Shown in pieces: positions 44,225 through 53,842 of a DNA stretch of 64,000 nucleotides; the stretch's first letter is position 1, and each line of letters starts with the position of its first letter. The stretch is from NCBI RefSeq assembly GCF_036182465.1, contig NZ_CP108081.1, positions 8,680,001 through 8,744,000 on the forward strand, read 5' to 3'. The translations under genes were made by a program, and so were the position numbers. The stretch comes from Streptomyces sp. NBC_00258. Lineage in GTDB: Bacteria; Actinomycetota; Actinomycetes; Streptomycetales; Streptomycetaceae. The notes under the pieces were generated by a model. The model worked only from the letters and a program-made list of their open reading frames with translations. It had not been told where the DNA came from and ran no database searches.

Positions 44225-44413
44225 GTGGCCCGTGGCCCCTACGCACGGCTCGCCCGCGGCTGCCGTCCGCGCGGCTGCCGGGCGCCCGCGCGGCGCGTGC
44301 ACGGTCGCCGGGTGCGGTACGTCATCGGTGACGAACCCGGCCAGGTCAACGGCATGCGATGGCGTCGGCGCGCACGCGCCACCGCCGACAGTGGGTTCCG
44401 CCCCGTCTCCTGA
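44225..44413 (+). CDS. trpM: TrpM, small modulator of tryptophan biosynthesis
   Basis: Between trpC and trpB lies a short Arg-rich frame whose end reads RRVHGRRVRYVIGDEPGQVN followed by GMRWRRRARATADSG. S. coelicolor has a 63-residue trpM at exactly this position, reported to modulate tryptophan supply and differentiation. The GTG at 44225 gives 62 residues, and I chose it for that match. The frame is open upstream to an ATG at 44126 (95 residues), which is an alternative. No strong Shine-Dalgarno is seen for either. The position and the GRRVRYVIGDEPG core are the evidence. Confidence 0.75.
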   Translation: MARGPYARLARGCRPRGCRAPARRVHGRRVRYVIGDEPGQVNGMRWRRRARATADSGFRPVS

Positions 44414-44580
44414 CGGGAGCGCCGCCCGGTTCGGCACCGTCGATCACCGCCGTGGGGCCTCGCGCCGCCGCGGTGGAGAGTGGTACGCCTCCACATGGGT
44501 GAACCGCCGACGGCCGTGGCGCACACGTGACCGTCCATCCGACCTGTTGACCGGGGCTGACGCCCCTGCGAGGTAACCGC

Positions 44581-45869
<1,289 letters not shown>

Positions 45870-45873
<4 letters not shown>

Positions 45874-46685
45874 GCGGCAACATCCAGCTGTTGAGCGACA
45901 CCCTCGCCGGAGCGAAGGCGGAGGGCCGGTCCGCTCTCATCGCCTACCTGCCGGCCGGCTTCCCGACCGTCGACGGTGGCATCGCGGCCATCAAGGCGGT
46001 CTTCGAGGGCGGCGCGGACGTCGTCGAGGTCGGTCTGCCGCACAGCGACCCCGTCCTCGACGGCCCGGTCATCCAGACCGCCGACGACATCGCCCTGCGC
46101 GGCGGCGTCAAGATCGCGGACGTGATGCGCACGGTCCGCGAGGCGTACGGGGCGACCGGCAAGCCCGTCCTCGTGATGACGTACTGGAACCCGATCGACC
46201 GCTACGGCGTCGAGCGCTTCACCGCCGAGCTGGCCGAGGCGGGCGGCGCGGGCTGCATCCTGCCCGACCTGCCCGTGCAGGAGTCCGCGCTGTGGAGGGA
46301 GCACGCCGAGAAGCACGGCCTCGCGACCGTCTTCGTCGTCGCGCCGAGCAGCAAGGACGCCCGGCTCGCCGAGATCACCGAGGCGGGCTCGGGCTTCGTC
46401 TACGCGGCCTCGCTGATGGGCGTCACCGGGACGCGTGAGTCCGTGGGCGCGCAGGCCCAGGACCTGGTGCGGCGCACCAAGGCCACCACCGACATCCCGG
46501 TCTGTGTCGGCCTCGGCGTCTCGAACGCCGAGCAGGCCTCGGAGGTCGCCGGCTTCGCCGACGGCGTCATCGTCGGCTCGGCCTTCGTGAAGCGGATGCT
46601 GGACGCCCCGGACGAGGCCGCGGGCCTGGACGCCGTACGCGCCCTCGCCGCCGACCTCGCGAAGGGCGTGCGCGGCACGGCGTGA
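45870..46685 (+). CDS. trpA: Tryptophan synthase alpha chain
   Basis: This 271-residue barrel cleaves indole-3-glycerol phosphate and channels indole to TrpB. The catalytic Glu is in VVEVGLPHSDPVLDGPVIQ and the catalytic Asp in CILPDLPVQES. Phosphate-binding loops YAASLMGVTGTR and VGLGVSNAEQ are present. It is translationally coupled to trpB by a 4-base overlap and is the last trp gene. Confidence 0.98.
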
Positions 46686-46689
46686 CGAA

Positions 46690-46760
46690 CGGCCGTTCAC
46701 GTACAGCGGTTCACGTACAGCTGTGAGCGTGCAGTCGTGTACGTACGACTGTGCACGTAC
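46690..46760 (+). repeat. Short direct and inverted repeats after trpA
   Basis: CGTTCACGTACAGC-like units occur twice in tandem (about 46694-46721). Then AGTCGT (46733-46738) pairs with ACGACT (46745-46750) around GTACGT. GTAC-containing words fill the whole segment. It may be a decayed regulatory or terminator element. Confidence 0.5.
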
Positions 46761-46800
46761 GTAACGGACAATCCGCTCACTCGAACGGGTGGACCTGGGG

Positions 46801-46827
46801 CCGGGGAGGCGCGGTGCGCCTCCCCGG
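46801..46827 (+). terminator. Hairpin between trpA and the CPAC protein gene
   Basis: A perfect 12-bp inverted repeat (46801-46812 and 46816-46827, loop GGT) is followed by TTCGTTCT. It lies 115 bases after trpA and only 16 bases before the next start, so it may terminate the trp operon or limit translation of the following gene. Confidence 0.65.
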
Positions 46828-46842
46828 TTCGTTCTGCGGGAT

Positions 46843-47616
46843 GTGAGCGAGAAGAACCGTGACGGAAAGCGCACCGCCCGCGAGCGGCTGGCGGAAGAGC
46901 GAGCGAAGCAGAAGACGGCGGAGAAGCGCCGGCGCGTGCTGATTGTCGGCGGTGCCGTCGTCTGCGTGCTGGCACTGGCCGCGGTCGGCGGTGTCCTGGC
47001 CGCGAACGCCGGCAAGGACAAGACCGACACGGCGGGCCCGGTGACGGCCCCCTCGGGGGCGAACGGCGACGACAGTCTCGCCGTCCCCGTAGGCAAGGAG
47101 AGCGCCAAGTCGACCCTCACCGTGTGGGAGGACTTCCGCTGCCCGGCCTGCAAGAGCTTCGAGGACGCCTACCGCTCGACGATCCACGAGCTGACGGACG
47201 CCGGACAGCTCAAGGTCGAATACCACCTCGCGACCCTGATCGACGGGAACATGGGCGGCAGCGGTTCCCTGCGCGCGGCCAACGCGGCGGCGTGCTCCCA
47301 GGACGCCGGGAAGTTCACCGCGTACCACGACGTGCTGTTCGAGAACCAGCCCCCCGAGACGGACGACGCGTACGCGAAGAACAGCAAACTCATCGAGCTG
47401 GCTGGCAAGGTCGACGGGCTGGACACCGCCACCTTCAAGAAGTGCGTCGACGACGGCACGCACGACAGCTGGGTCGCCAAGTCCCACCAGGCCTTCCAGG
47501 GCGGCGGTTTCAGCGGCACCCCGACGGTGCTGCTGAACGGCAAGAACATCTACCAGGACCAGTCGATGACCCCGGCGAAGCTGAAGCAGATGGTGCAGCA
47601 GGCCGACAAGGCGTGA
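46843..47616 (+). CDS. Membrane-anchored DsbA/thioredoxin-fold protein (CPAC), second copy
   Basis: This 257-residue protein has a Lys/Arg-rich cytoplasmic start, one membrane anchor (about 31-54) and a DsbA-like domain with CPAC at 100-103. Further cysteines lie in NAAACSQD and FKKCVDD, and a GFSGTPTVLLNG cis-Pro loop near residue 225. It resembles the protein at 15017-15817 in layout and is a likely extracytoplasmic thiol oxidoreductase. The GTG at 46843 is chosen because SEKNRDGKRTARERL is the usual type of start; the frame stays open to a GTG at 46789 across the hairpin. Confidence 0.88.
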   Translation: MSEKNRDGKRTARERLAEERAKQKTAEKRRRVLIVGGAVVCVLALAAVGGVLAANAGKDKTDTAGPVTAPSGANGDDSLAVPVGKESAKSTLTVWEDFRCPACKSFEDAYRSTIHELTDAGQLKVEYHLATLIDGNMGGSGSLRAANAAACSQDAGKFTAYHDVLFENQPPETDDAYAKNSKLIELAGKVDGLDTATFKKCVDDGTHDSWVAKSHQAFQGGGFSGTPTVLLNGKNIYQDQSMTPAKLKQMVQQADKA

Positions 47617-47794
47617 GTCGTGAAGCCTGAGGCCGGGGCGCGAGGAGCCGAGGTGCGAGACGCCGAAGTGTGAGGCCGTGGTGTGAGGTAGGGCGTGAGG
47701 CCGGTGGGCCGCGCGGCGCTTCGCGGGTGTCCCATCCGCACCTGGCGCCTCGTGGTTCTCGTCGGTCTCGTTATGGAGCCGTAGCCCGGGCGGG

Positions 47795-47825
47795 TTGCCG
47801 TTCGTGCCGCCCGGCAGGGTAGCGT
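47795..47825 (+). promoter_or_regulatory. Putative lgt promoter
   Basis: TTGCCG (47795-47800), 19 bases, and TAGCGT (47820-47825) lie 10 bases before the lgt ATG. There is no Shine-Dalgarno, so a leaderless transcript is expected if this promoter is used. Confidence 0.45.
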
Positions 47826-47835
47826 CGACTCCGCC

Positions 47836-48930
47836 ATGGAAATTGCCTACATCCCCAGCCCGTCGCGCGGAGTGTACGAACTATTCGGCGTCATTCCGCT
47901 GCGCGGCTACGCGTTCTGCATCATCATCGGCGTCTTCGTAGCCGTCTGGCTCGGCAACAGGCGATGGATCGCGCGCGGGGGCCGGCCAGGCACCGTGGCG
48001 GACATCGCCGTGTGGGCCGTGCCGTTCGGTCTCGTCGGCGGGCGGCTGTACCACGTCATCACCGACTACCAGCTGTACTTCAGCGAGGGTCAGGACTGGG
48101 TCGACGCCTTCAAGATCTGGGAGGGCGGCCTCGGTATCTGGGGCGCCATCGCGTTCGGCGCGGTGGGTGCCTGGATCGGCTGCCGCAGCCGTGGGGTCCC
48201 GCTGCCCGCGTGGGCCGACGCCCTCGCGCCCGGTATCGCCCTCGCGCAGGCCATCGGCCGCTGGGGCAACTGGTTCAACCAGGAGCTGTACGGGCGGGAG
48301 ACGGACCTTCCCTGGGCGCTGCACATCACCTCCTCGACGGACGGCCGGGTGCCGGGCTACTACCACCCGACGTTCCTGTACGAGTCGCTGTGGTGCATCG
48401 GTGTCGCGGTCCTCGTCATCTGGGCCGACCGGCGCTTCAAGCTCGGCCACGGCCGCGCCTTCGCCCTGTACGTGGCCGCGTACTGCGCGGGCCGTTTCTG
48501 GATCGAGGCCATGCGTGTCGACGAGGCCCACCACTTCCTGGGGATGCGCCTCAACGAGTGGACCTCGATCGTCGTCTTCCTCCTCGCCGTCCTCTACATC
48601 GTGCTGTCGGCCCGGCGCCGTCCGGGACGCGAAGAGGTCGTCGAACCCGGTGCCTCCGACGGGGACACCGACGACGACGGCGCGGCGGTGAAGCTGGACA
48701 AGAAGTCCGAGGAAAAGGACTCCGAGACCAAGGACTCCGAGGCCAAGAAGTCCGAGGGCAAGAAGTCCGACGCCGGGAAGCCGGAGGACAAGAAGTCCGA
48801 GGCCGAGAAGGAAACGCTCGAGAAGGAGACGGCCGAGGCCGACTCCGGCTCCTCCGAGTCGGAGACCGCGGACTCGTCGAGTTCCGCCGAGGCGAAGGAC
48901 GAAGAAGCCGGGTCGGCGAAGAAGGCCTGA
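47836..48930 (+). CDS. lgt: Phosphatidylglycerol-prolipoprotein diacylglyceryl transferase
   Basis: Lgt adds diacylglycerol to the lipobox Cys of prolipoproteins in the membrane, before LspA (7147) cleaves. Residues 1-265 form the polytopic enzyme, with the Lgt signature GRWGNWFNQELYG (141-153) and HPTFLYESLW. The remaining 100 residues are a cytoplasmic tail of repeating KKSE/KDSE units ending in AKKA, highly charged and probably disordered. The core family is about 270 residues, so the tail is an actinobacterial-type extension. No Shine-Dalgarno is present. Confidence 0.95.
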   Translation: MEIAYIPSPSRGVYELFGVIPLRGYAFCIIIGVFVAVWLGNRRWIARGGRPGTVADIAVWAVPFGLVGGRLYHVITDYQLYFSEGQDWVDAFKIWEGGLGIWGAIAFGAVGAWIGCRSRGVPLPAWADALAPGIALAQAIGRWGNWFNQELYGRETDLPWALHITSSTDGRVPGYYHPTFLYESLWCIGVAVLVIWADRRFKLGHGRAFALYVAAYCAGRFWIEAMRVDEAHHFLGMRLNEWTSIVVFLLAVLYIVLSARRRPGREEVVEPGASDGDTDDDGAAVKLDKKSEEKDSETKDSEAKKSEGKKSDAGKPEDKKSEAEKETLEKETAEADSGSSESETADSSSSAEAKDEEAGSAKKA

Positions 48931-48942
48931 CCTCTGGTTCGT

Positions 48943-48986
48943 ACGTGGAGGGGGCGCCCCGATTGTTCGGGGCGCCCCCTCCACGT
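48943..48986. terminator. Bidirectional terminator between lgt and the CitE-like lyase gene
   Basis: A 20-bp inverted repeat (48943-48962 and 48967-48986, loop TTGT) lies between convergent stops at 48930 and 48999. The stem is essentially perfect. Confidence 0.9.
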
Positions 48987-48998
48987 GTGCATGCACGA

Positions 48999-49853
48999 CT
49001 AGCGGCGGCGGGCCAGTGCGAGGGTGCGGTGGGCCGCCGCAACCACCGCCGCGTCGATGAAGCGGCCGTCCGGGAGAGCCTGGGCGCCGGGGTGGGTGGC
49101 CGCGGCCTTGAGAACCGACTCGGCCGATTCGATGTCCTCCGGGGTCGGGAGGTAGGCCGTCTCGATCACCGGGAGCTGACGGGGATGGATGGCCGCGCGG
49201 CCGAGGAAGCCCAGCGCGCGGCCGTGGGCGCAGGACGCGGCCAGACCGGTGAGGTCGCGCACGTCGGTGTGGACGGACTGGGGCGGCGGGGCCAGGTCCG
49301 CCGCCCGGGCGGCCAGAACCACTCGGGAGCGTGGCCAGTCGAGGCCCGCGTCGTCACGTACACCGAGGTCGGCCCGGAGATCGGCCTCGCCGAGCGAGAT
49401 GCCGTGCAGGGCGGGGTGGGCCGTGGCGATCGCGTAGGCGTGCTCGACGGCGAGAGCCGATTCCAGGAGGGCGTACAGGGGGATGTGCGGGGCCCTGTCC
49501 GCCGTACGTACGACCTGGGAGGGGGCCGTGACCTTGGGCAGGCGGAGGCCCGAGAGGGCCGGGAGCGTGGTGAGGGTCCGGAGGTCGGCGGCGGACTCCG
49601 GGCTGTCCAGGGCGTTGACGCGGACGTGCACCGGGACCGGGAGCGAGGACGGCTCGGACAGGAGGTCGGCGGTGGCGGCGCGGGCGTACTCCTTGCGGTC
49701 GGGGGCGATCGCGTCCTCCAGGTCGACGACGACCACGTCGGCGCCCGCGACCAGGGCCTTCGCCACCACTTCGGGTCGGTCGCCGGGAACGTACAGCCAG
49801 GTGAGAGGGAAGGCGTCGGTTGCTCCTGCGACTCCGGTGGCTTCCGTGGTCAC
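48999..49853 (-). CDS. HpcH/HpaI (CitE-like) CoA-ester lyase
   Basis: This 284-residue TIM-barrel protein has the CitE-type boxes WLYVPGDRPEVVAKAL, VVVVDLEDAIAPDRK, GLRLPKV, LYALLESALAV (with the metal-binding Glu) and GISLGEADLRADLG. Relatives cleave citryl-, malyl- or methylmalyl-CoA type thioesters. The substrate here is unknown. GGAGG lies 7 bases before the GTG start, which overlaps the CoA transferase stop by 4 bases. The pair therefore probably acts in sequence: CoA transfer, then C-C cleavage. Confidence 0.9.
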   Translation of the reverse strand: MTTEATGVAGATDAFPLTWLYVPGDRPEVVAKALVAGADVVVVDLEDAIAPDRKEYARAATADLLSEPSSLPVPVHVRVNALDSPESAADLRTLTTLPALSGLRLPKVTAPSQVVRTADRAPHIPLYALLESALAVEHAYAIATAHPALHGISLGEADLRADLGVRDDAGLDWPRSRVVLAARAADLAPPPQSVHTDVRDLTGLAASCAHGRALGFLGRAAIHPRQLPVIETAYLPTPEDIESAESVLKAAATHPGAQALPDGRFIDAAVVAAAHRTLALARRR

Positions 49854-51058
49854 AGTGCGCCCTCCGATCTGAGCGTGCTGATCTCGGCCTCCGTCAGGCC
49901 GAGTTCGGCGAGGACGGTGTCCGTGTCGGCGCCGTGCGGGCGGCCCGCCCAGCGGATTCCGCCGGGGGTGTCGGTGAGGCGGAAGAGGACGTTCTGCATA
50001 CGCAGCGGGCCCAGTTCGGGGTCGTCGACGGTGGTGACCGTGTCGAGGGCGGCGTACTGAGGGTCCGTCATGACGTCGCGTACGTCCTGGATCGGGGCCA
50101 CCGCCGCCTCCGCCTTCTCGAAAGCCTCGATGACCTCCTCGCGGGTGTGGCAGGCGATCCACGAGCCGACTGCCTCGTCGAGGACGTCGGAGTGGCGGGC
50201 CCGTTCCGCGCCGGTGGTGAACCAGGGCTCGACGATCAGGTCGGGGCGGCCGACCAGGCGCATCACACGTTCGGCGATCGACTGGGCCGAGGTCGAGACG
50301 GCGACCCAACTGCCGTCCGCGGTGCGGTAGGTGTTGCGGGGGGCGTTGTTCTGGGAGCGGTTGCCCGTGCGGGGCTGGATGTGGCCCAACTGGTCGTACC
50401 AGAGCGGCTGCGGGCCCAGGACCGTGAGGATCGGCTCGATGATCGCCATGTCGACGACCTGCCCGCGGCCCGTGCGGTCGCGGGCCGCGAGGGCCGTCAT
50501 CACCGCGTACGCCGTGGCCAGGCCCGCGATCGAGTCGGCGAGGCCGAAGGGCGGGAGGGTCGGCGGGGCGTCCGGTTCGCCGGTGATCGCGGCGAAACCG
50601 CTCATCGCCTCGGCGAGCGTGCCGAAGCCGGGTCGGTGCGCGTACGGGCCGAACTGGCCGAAGCCGGTGACGCGGGCCAGGACCAGACGGGGGTTCGCCG
50701 CCGAGAGCTCCTCCCATCCGAGGCCCCATTTCTCCAGGGTTCCGGGGCGGAAGTTCTCGATGATCACGTCGGTGGAGGCGGCCAGGCGGAGGAGCGTCGC
50801 ACGGCCGCCGTTGGTGGAGAGGTCCAGCGTCATCGTGCGTTTGTTGCGGCCCAGGAGCTTCCACCACAGGCCGATGCCGTTCTTCGACGGGCCGTGGCCG
50901 CGGGACGGGTCGGGTCTGCGGGGGTGCTCGACCTTGATGACCTCCGCGCCGAAGTCGCCGAGCATCGTGGCTGCGAGAGGGCCGGCGAAGAGGGTGGCGA
51001 GGTCGAGGACGCGGAGGCCGGTGAGGGGTGCCGGTGCGGTCACGGCGGTTTGGGTCAT
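49850..51058 (-). CDS. CaiB/BaiF family (class III) CoA transferase
   Basis: This 402-residue protein has the family boxes GLRVLDLATLFAGPLAATMLGDFGAEVIKVE, NKRTMTLDL, ADVIIENFRPGTLEKWGLG (as TDVIIENFRPGT) and the catalytic Asp in PFGLADSIAG. It moves CoA between carboxylic acids; donor and acceptor are unknown. The ATG at 51058 has GGAG about 12 bases upstream. It is preceded by a GC-rich hexanucleotide repeat and the four-gene glycohydrolase cluster, and coupled to the lyase gene. Confidence 0.92.
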   Translation of the reverse strand: MTQTAVTAPAPLTGLRVLDLATLFAGPLAATMLGDFGAEVIKVEHPRRPDPSRGHGPSKNGIGLWWKLLGRNKRTMTLDLSTNGGRATLLRLAASTDVIIENFRPGTLEKWGLGWEELSAANPRLVLARVTGFGQFGPYAHRPGFGTLAEAMSGFAAITGEPDAPPTLPPFGLADSIAGLATAYAVMTALAARDRTGRGQVVDMAIIEPILTVLGPQPLWYDQLGHIQPRTGNRSQNNAPRNTYRTADGSWVAVSTSAQSIAERVMRLVGRPDLIVEPWFTTGAERARHSDVLDEAVGSWIACHTREEVIEAFEKAEAAVAPIQDVRDVMTDPQYAALDTVTTVDDPELGPLRMQNVLFRLTDTPGGIRWAGRPHGADTDTVLAELGLTEAEISTLRSEGAL

Positions 51059-51103
51059 GGGTGGGGGGACTCCTGGCGGGGTGGGGATGGGGAGTTGGCT
51101 GAG

Positions 51104-51133
51104 CTGGGGCTGGGGCTGGGGCTGGGGCTGGGG
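51104..51133 (-). repeat. Hexanucleotide tandem repeat (CTGGGG x5)
   Basis: On the plus strand CTGGGG is repeated five times without error. It lies in the 87-base gap between the glycohydrolase stop (51146) and the CoA transferase start (51058), upstream of the latter's ribosome-binding site. Confidence 0.85.
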
Positions 51134-51145
51134 TCCGGCGTTCGG

Positions 51146-52693
51146 TCAGGCGGTCGGCCGGGTCGCCAGCTGGGCCGTCAGGTCGGCGAGGGTGTCGAAG
51201 CCCGTGCCGTTGAAGTCGCCGACGGACGTGGCCAGTCGGTTCTTCAGAGGGGTCGTCCAGCGGGACGGGATCGCTTCGGGGCCGCCCGCGAGCAGGCCCG
51301 TGATCGAGCCGGCCGTCGCGCCGGTCGAGTCCGTGTCCCAGCCGCCCGACACGGCACGGCAGATGGAGACCGTGAAGTCGCCGTCCGCGTGGGTGAGGGC
51401 GGCGGCGAGCAGGGCCGTGTTGGGGATGGCGTGGACCCAGTGGTACGCGGCGTGGGTGGCGTGCAGTTCGTCGACGACCGTCTCGAAGTCCCTCTGTCCC
51501 GCGGCCAGTTGGATCGCGTGGCGGACGGCTTCGGCGAGGCGGGAGTCGGGGGGTACGACGGTGAGGCCCGTGCGGAGGCAGGCGTGGATGTCGCTCGTGC
51601 CGGTGGCCGCCTCGGCGATGGCGGCCGCCGTGAACATCGCCGCGTAGACGCCGTTGGCGGTGTGGGTGAGGGTGGCGTCCCTGTGGGCCTGTTCCGCGGC
51701 GGTCGCCGGGGCGCCCGGGTTGGTCCAGCCGTGGACGTCCGCGCGGATCAGGGCGCCGATCCATTCGCGGAACGGGTTGCGATGGCGGGCGGTGTGCGGG
51801 GGCTCGATGCCGTCCAGGAGGTTGCGGTAGGCGACTCGTTCCGCGGTGAACGTGCGGCCTGCGGGGAGTTCGTCCAGCCACAGGCGGGCCACGTCCGTGG
51901 TGGTGAAGTGCTTGCCGTGGCGTTGGAGCAGCAGGAGGTTCAGGAGGGGGTAGTTGAGGTCGTCGTCCTCCGGCATGCCGTCGATGTTCTCGGCGAGGGA
52001 GGTGGGGGCGGAGCGGCGGTTCCAGGGGTGGGTTGCCTTGAGGTCCGGGGGGAGGCCTCGTTCTGTGAACCAGGTGGTCAGGGGCCAGTTGCCGGTGGCT
52101 CTGGCCAGTGCTCTGATGCCGTCCAGGGGGAGCTTTTCCACTGGCTTGCCGAGGAGGCAGCCTGCGGCTCTGCCCAGCCAGGCGGCCTCCAGGCGGGGGT
52201 GGAGTGTGGCTGGGGTCGGGGGCGCTTTTTCTTCCCCAGACCCACCCCTTCCCGAAACTGGGGGCGCTGCCCCCAGACCCCCGGCTGTGCTGCTGAGGTC
52301 CGCTGTGCCCACCCTCCCCCACTCTCGGCTTCGATCGAGCGGGACCCCCATCGCCCCTGCGGAACGATTGCCCACAGCGGTAAGCGCGGGGCTGCCGGCT
52401 GCTGTGGGCCAGTTGTGGCACAGGACCTTGATCTTGGGCAGGGCTGTTGGCTCTCTGTCCTTCAACCCGCTTGGTAGATCCGCCAGTTCGTCCAGGAGGT
52501 CCTGGGCCAGGGCCCGTAGGTAGGGGGAGGCCGGTTGTGGAGAGGCGCCTGCTCGTCGGGGGGACTTGGGGCCTCCCGCCCTGTGCCAGCGGGCGGCGAT
52601 GGCCGATGGTTCGCGGCCGTCCTGGCTTGCCTGGTGGAGTTCGTGGCCCAGGAGGTCCTCCGGCTGGATCCAGGTCAGGCGGAGGGGGGTCAT
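51146..52693 (-). CDS. ADP-ribosylglycohydrolase family protein with N-terminal domain and repeat-derived linker
   Basis: This 515-residue protein ends the four-paralogue run. Residues 1-95 form a separate helical domain (MTPLRLTWIQPEDLLGHEL...). Residues about 110-160 are a low-complexity linker whose DNA consists of two Streptomyces dispersed repeats read in frame (52222-52285 and 52312-52352). The ADP-ribosylglycohydrolase (DraG/ARH) domain follows from about 165: GKPVE (182-186), EDDD (242-245) and GWDTDST (451-457) keep the dinuclear-metal ligands. It may remove ADP-ribose from an unknown target. The ATG overlaps the upstream paralogue's stop (ATGA). Confidence 0.85.
   Translation of the reverse strand: MTPLRLTWIQPEDLLGHELHQASQDGREPSAIAARWHRAGGPKSPRRAGASPQPASPYLRALAQDLLDELADLPSGLKDREPTALPKIKVLCHNWPTAAGSPALTAVGNRSAGAMGVPLDRSREWGRVGTADLSSTAGGLGAAPPVSGRGGSGEEKAPPTPATLHPRLEAAWLGRAAGCLLGKPVEKLPLDGIRALARATGNWPLTTWFTERGLPPDLKATHPWNRRSAPTSLAENIDGMPEDDDLNYPLLNLLLLQRHGKHFTTTDVARLWLDELPAGRTFTAERVAYRNLLDGIEPPHTARHRNPFREWIGALIRADVHGWTNPGAPATAAEQAHRDATLTHTANGVYAAMFTAAAIAEAATGTSDIHACLRTGLTVVPPDSRLAEAVRHAIQLAAGQRDFETVVDELHATHAAYHWVHAIPNTALLAAALTHADGDFTVSICRAVSGGWDTDSTGATAGSITGLLAGGPEAIPSRWTTPLKNRLATSVGDFNGTGFDTLADLTAQLATRPTA
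52222..52285 (-). repeat. Dispersed palindromic repeat, family B, inside a coding sequence
   Basis: The element contains CTGGGGGC-GCT-GCCCCCAG (arms 52258-52265 and 52269-52276), flanked by TTTCGGG/AAGGGG-type sequence. This is a common Streptomyces intergenic motif. Here it encodes residues around 137-156 (GGLGAAPPVSGRGGSGEEK) of the glycohydrolase. Confidence 0.7.
52312..52352 (-). repeat. Dispersed repeat, family C, inside a coding sequence
   Basis: CCCTCCCCCACTCTCGGCTT followed by CGATCGAGCGGGACC matches a very frequent Streptomyces intergenic repeat. It lies in frame 27 bases from the family B element and encodes GVPLDRSREWGRVG. Confidence 0.7.
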
Positions 52694-53835
52694 GACAGCT
52701 CCGCGTAGGCCGTCTCGTGGGTGCGGCGGCGGTCGGTGTCGCGGGCGAAGATCTCGCGGGTCACCTCTGTGAGCGTCGTCGCGGGGGCCTGCAGGTCCAG
52801 GCGGCTGGACTCCGCGACCGTCTTGGCCCAGTCGGGCGGGATCTCCGCACCTAGGGCGCCCGCGAGAGCGCCCGACATCGTGGCGATGGAGTCGCAGTCG
52901 CGGCCGTAGTTCACCGAGCCCAGGACCGTGTGCCGGTAGTCGCCGCGGGAGATCAGCAACATGGCGAGGGCGACCGGGAGTTCCTCGATGGAGTGGATGC
53001 GGGAGGGGCGACGGGCGCCCAGGGACGGGGCGCGGTAGTCGGGGCCGACCGTGTCGTAGGGCGCCACCGCCTCGCGCAGGGGGCGTAGTGCCGACTCGAA
53101 GTCCGAATAGCGCGATGCCGTGTCGCAGACCGTCTCGATGGCTGCCCGTGTGCCGTCCTTCGCCAGGGACAGACAGGCCTCGACCACCGAGTCCGGGGTC
53201 GCGCCCGGCGTGCAGGCCGCCGCCACCGCCGCCGCGAACACGCCCGCGGCCTCGCGTCCGTACGACGACTGATGGGCGCCCGCGATGTCGAGGGCCTCGG
53301 CGTACGCGGCCGCCGGGTTGGCCGCGTTGACCAGGCCGACCGGGGCCATGTACATCGCGGCACCGCAGTTGACGATGTTGCCGGCGCCGGCCTCGCGGGG
53401 GTCCACGTGGCCGTAGTGGATCCTTGCCACCAGCCACTTCTCCGCCAGGAAGATCCGCTGGAGGGGGAGTGCCTCGGCCTCCAGCTCCGGGATCCAGCGC
53501 GGTGTCGTCATCAGGTCGGGGACGAGGTGGTCGGCGACGGCGTACGCGTCCAGGTGGTCGCGGACCTTCGCGTACACCCGTACCAGGGCGTGCGTCATCA
53601 AGGTGTCGTCGGTGACGTGGCCGTCGCCCTTGTGGTACGGGGCGATGGGGCGGGCCGTGCGCCAGTCGTCGCCGTTCCAGGGGCCGACGATGCCGTGGAC
53701 CCGGCCGCCGTGGCGTTCGGCGATCTGCTCGGGGGAGTAGCCCTCGACGGGGCCGCCGAGGGCGTCGCCGACGGCGGCTCCCACGAGGCTGCGGGTGATC
53801 CGTTCTTCCAGGGTTGCGGGTGCGGTGGGCGTCAT
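52690..53835 (-). CDS. ADP-ribosylglycohydrolase family protein
   Basis: This 381-residue protein is a compact ADP-ribosylglycohydrolase domain. GAAVGDALGGPVEG (about 19-32), the metal-binding TDDT (75-78) and GRDCDS (311-316) are all intact, so hydrolase activity is likely. Family members release ADP-ribose from proteins, nucleic acids or small molecules; the substrate is unknown. The ATG at 53835 lies 7 bases after the stop of the upstream paralogue, and its stop overlaps the next paralogue. Confidence 0.9.
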   Translation of the reverse strand: MTPTAPATLEERITRSLVGAAVGDALGGPVEGYSPEQIAERHGGRVHGIVGPWNGDDWRTARPIAPYHKGDGHVTDDTLMTHALVRVYAKVRDHLDAYAVADHLVPDLMTTPRWIPELEAEALPLQRIFLAEKWLVARIHYGHVDPREAGAGNIVNCGAAMYMAPVGLVNAANPAAAYAEALDIAGAHQSSYGREAAGVFAAAVAAACTPGATPDSVVEACLSLAKDGTRAAIETVCDTASRYSDFESALRPLREAVAPYDTVGPDYRAPSLGARRPSRIHSIEELPVALAMLLISRGDYRHTVLGSVNYGRDCDSIATMSGALAGALGAEIPPDWAKTVAESSRLDLQAPATTLTEVTREIFARDTDRRRTHETAYAELS

Positions 53836-53842
53836 GTCCGAA

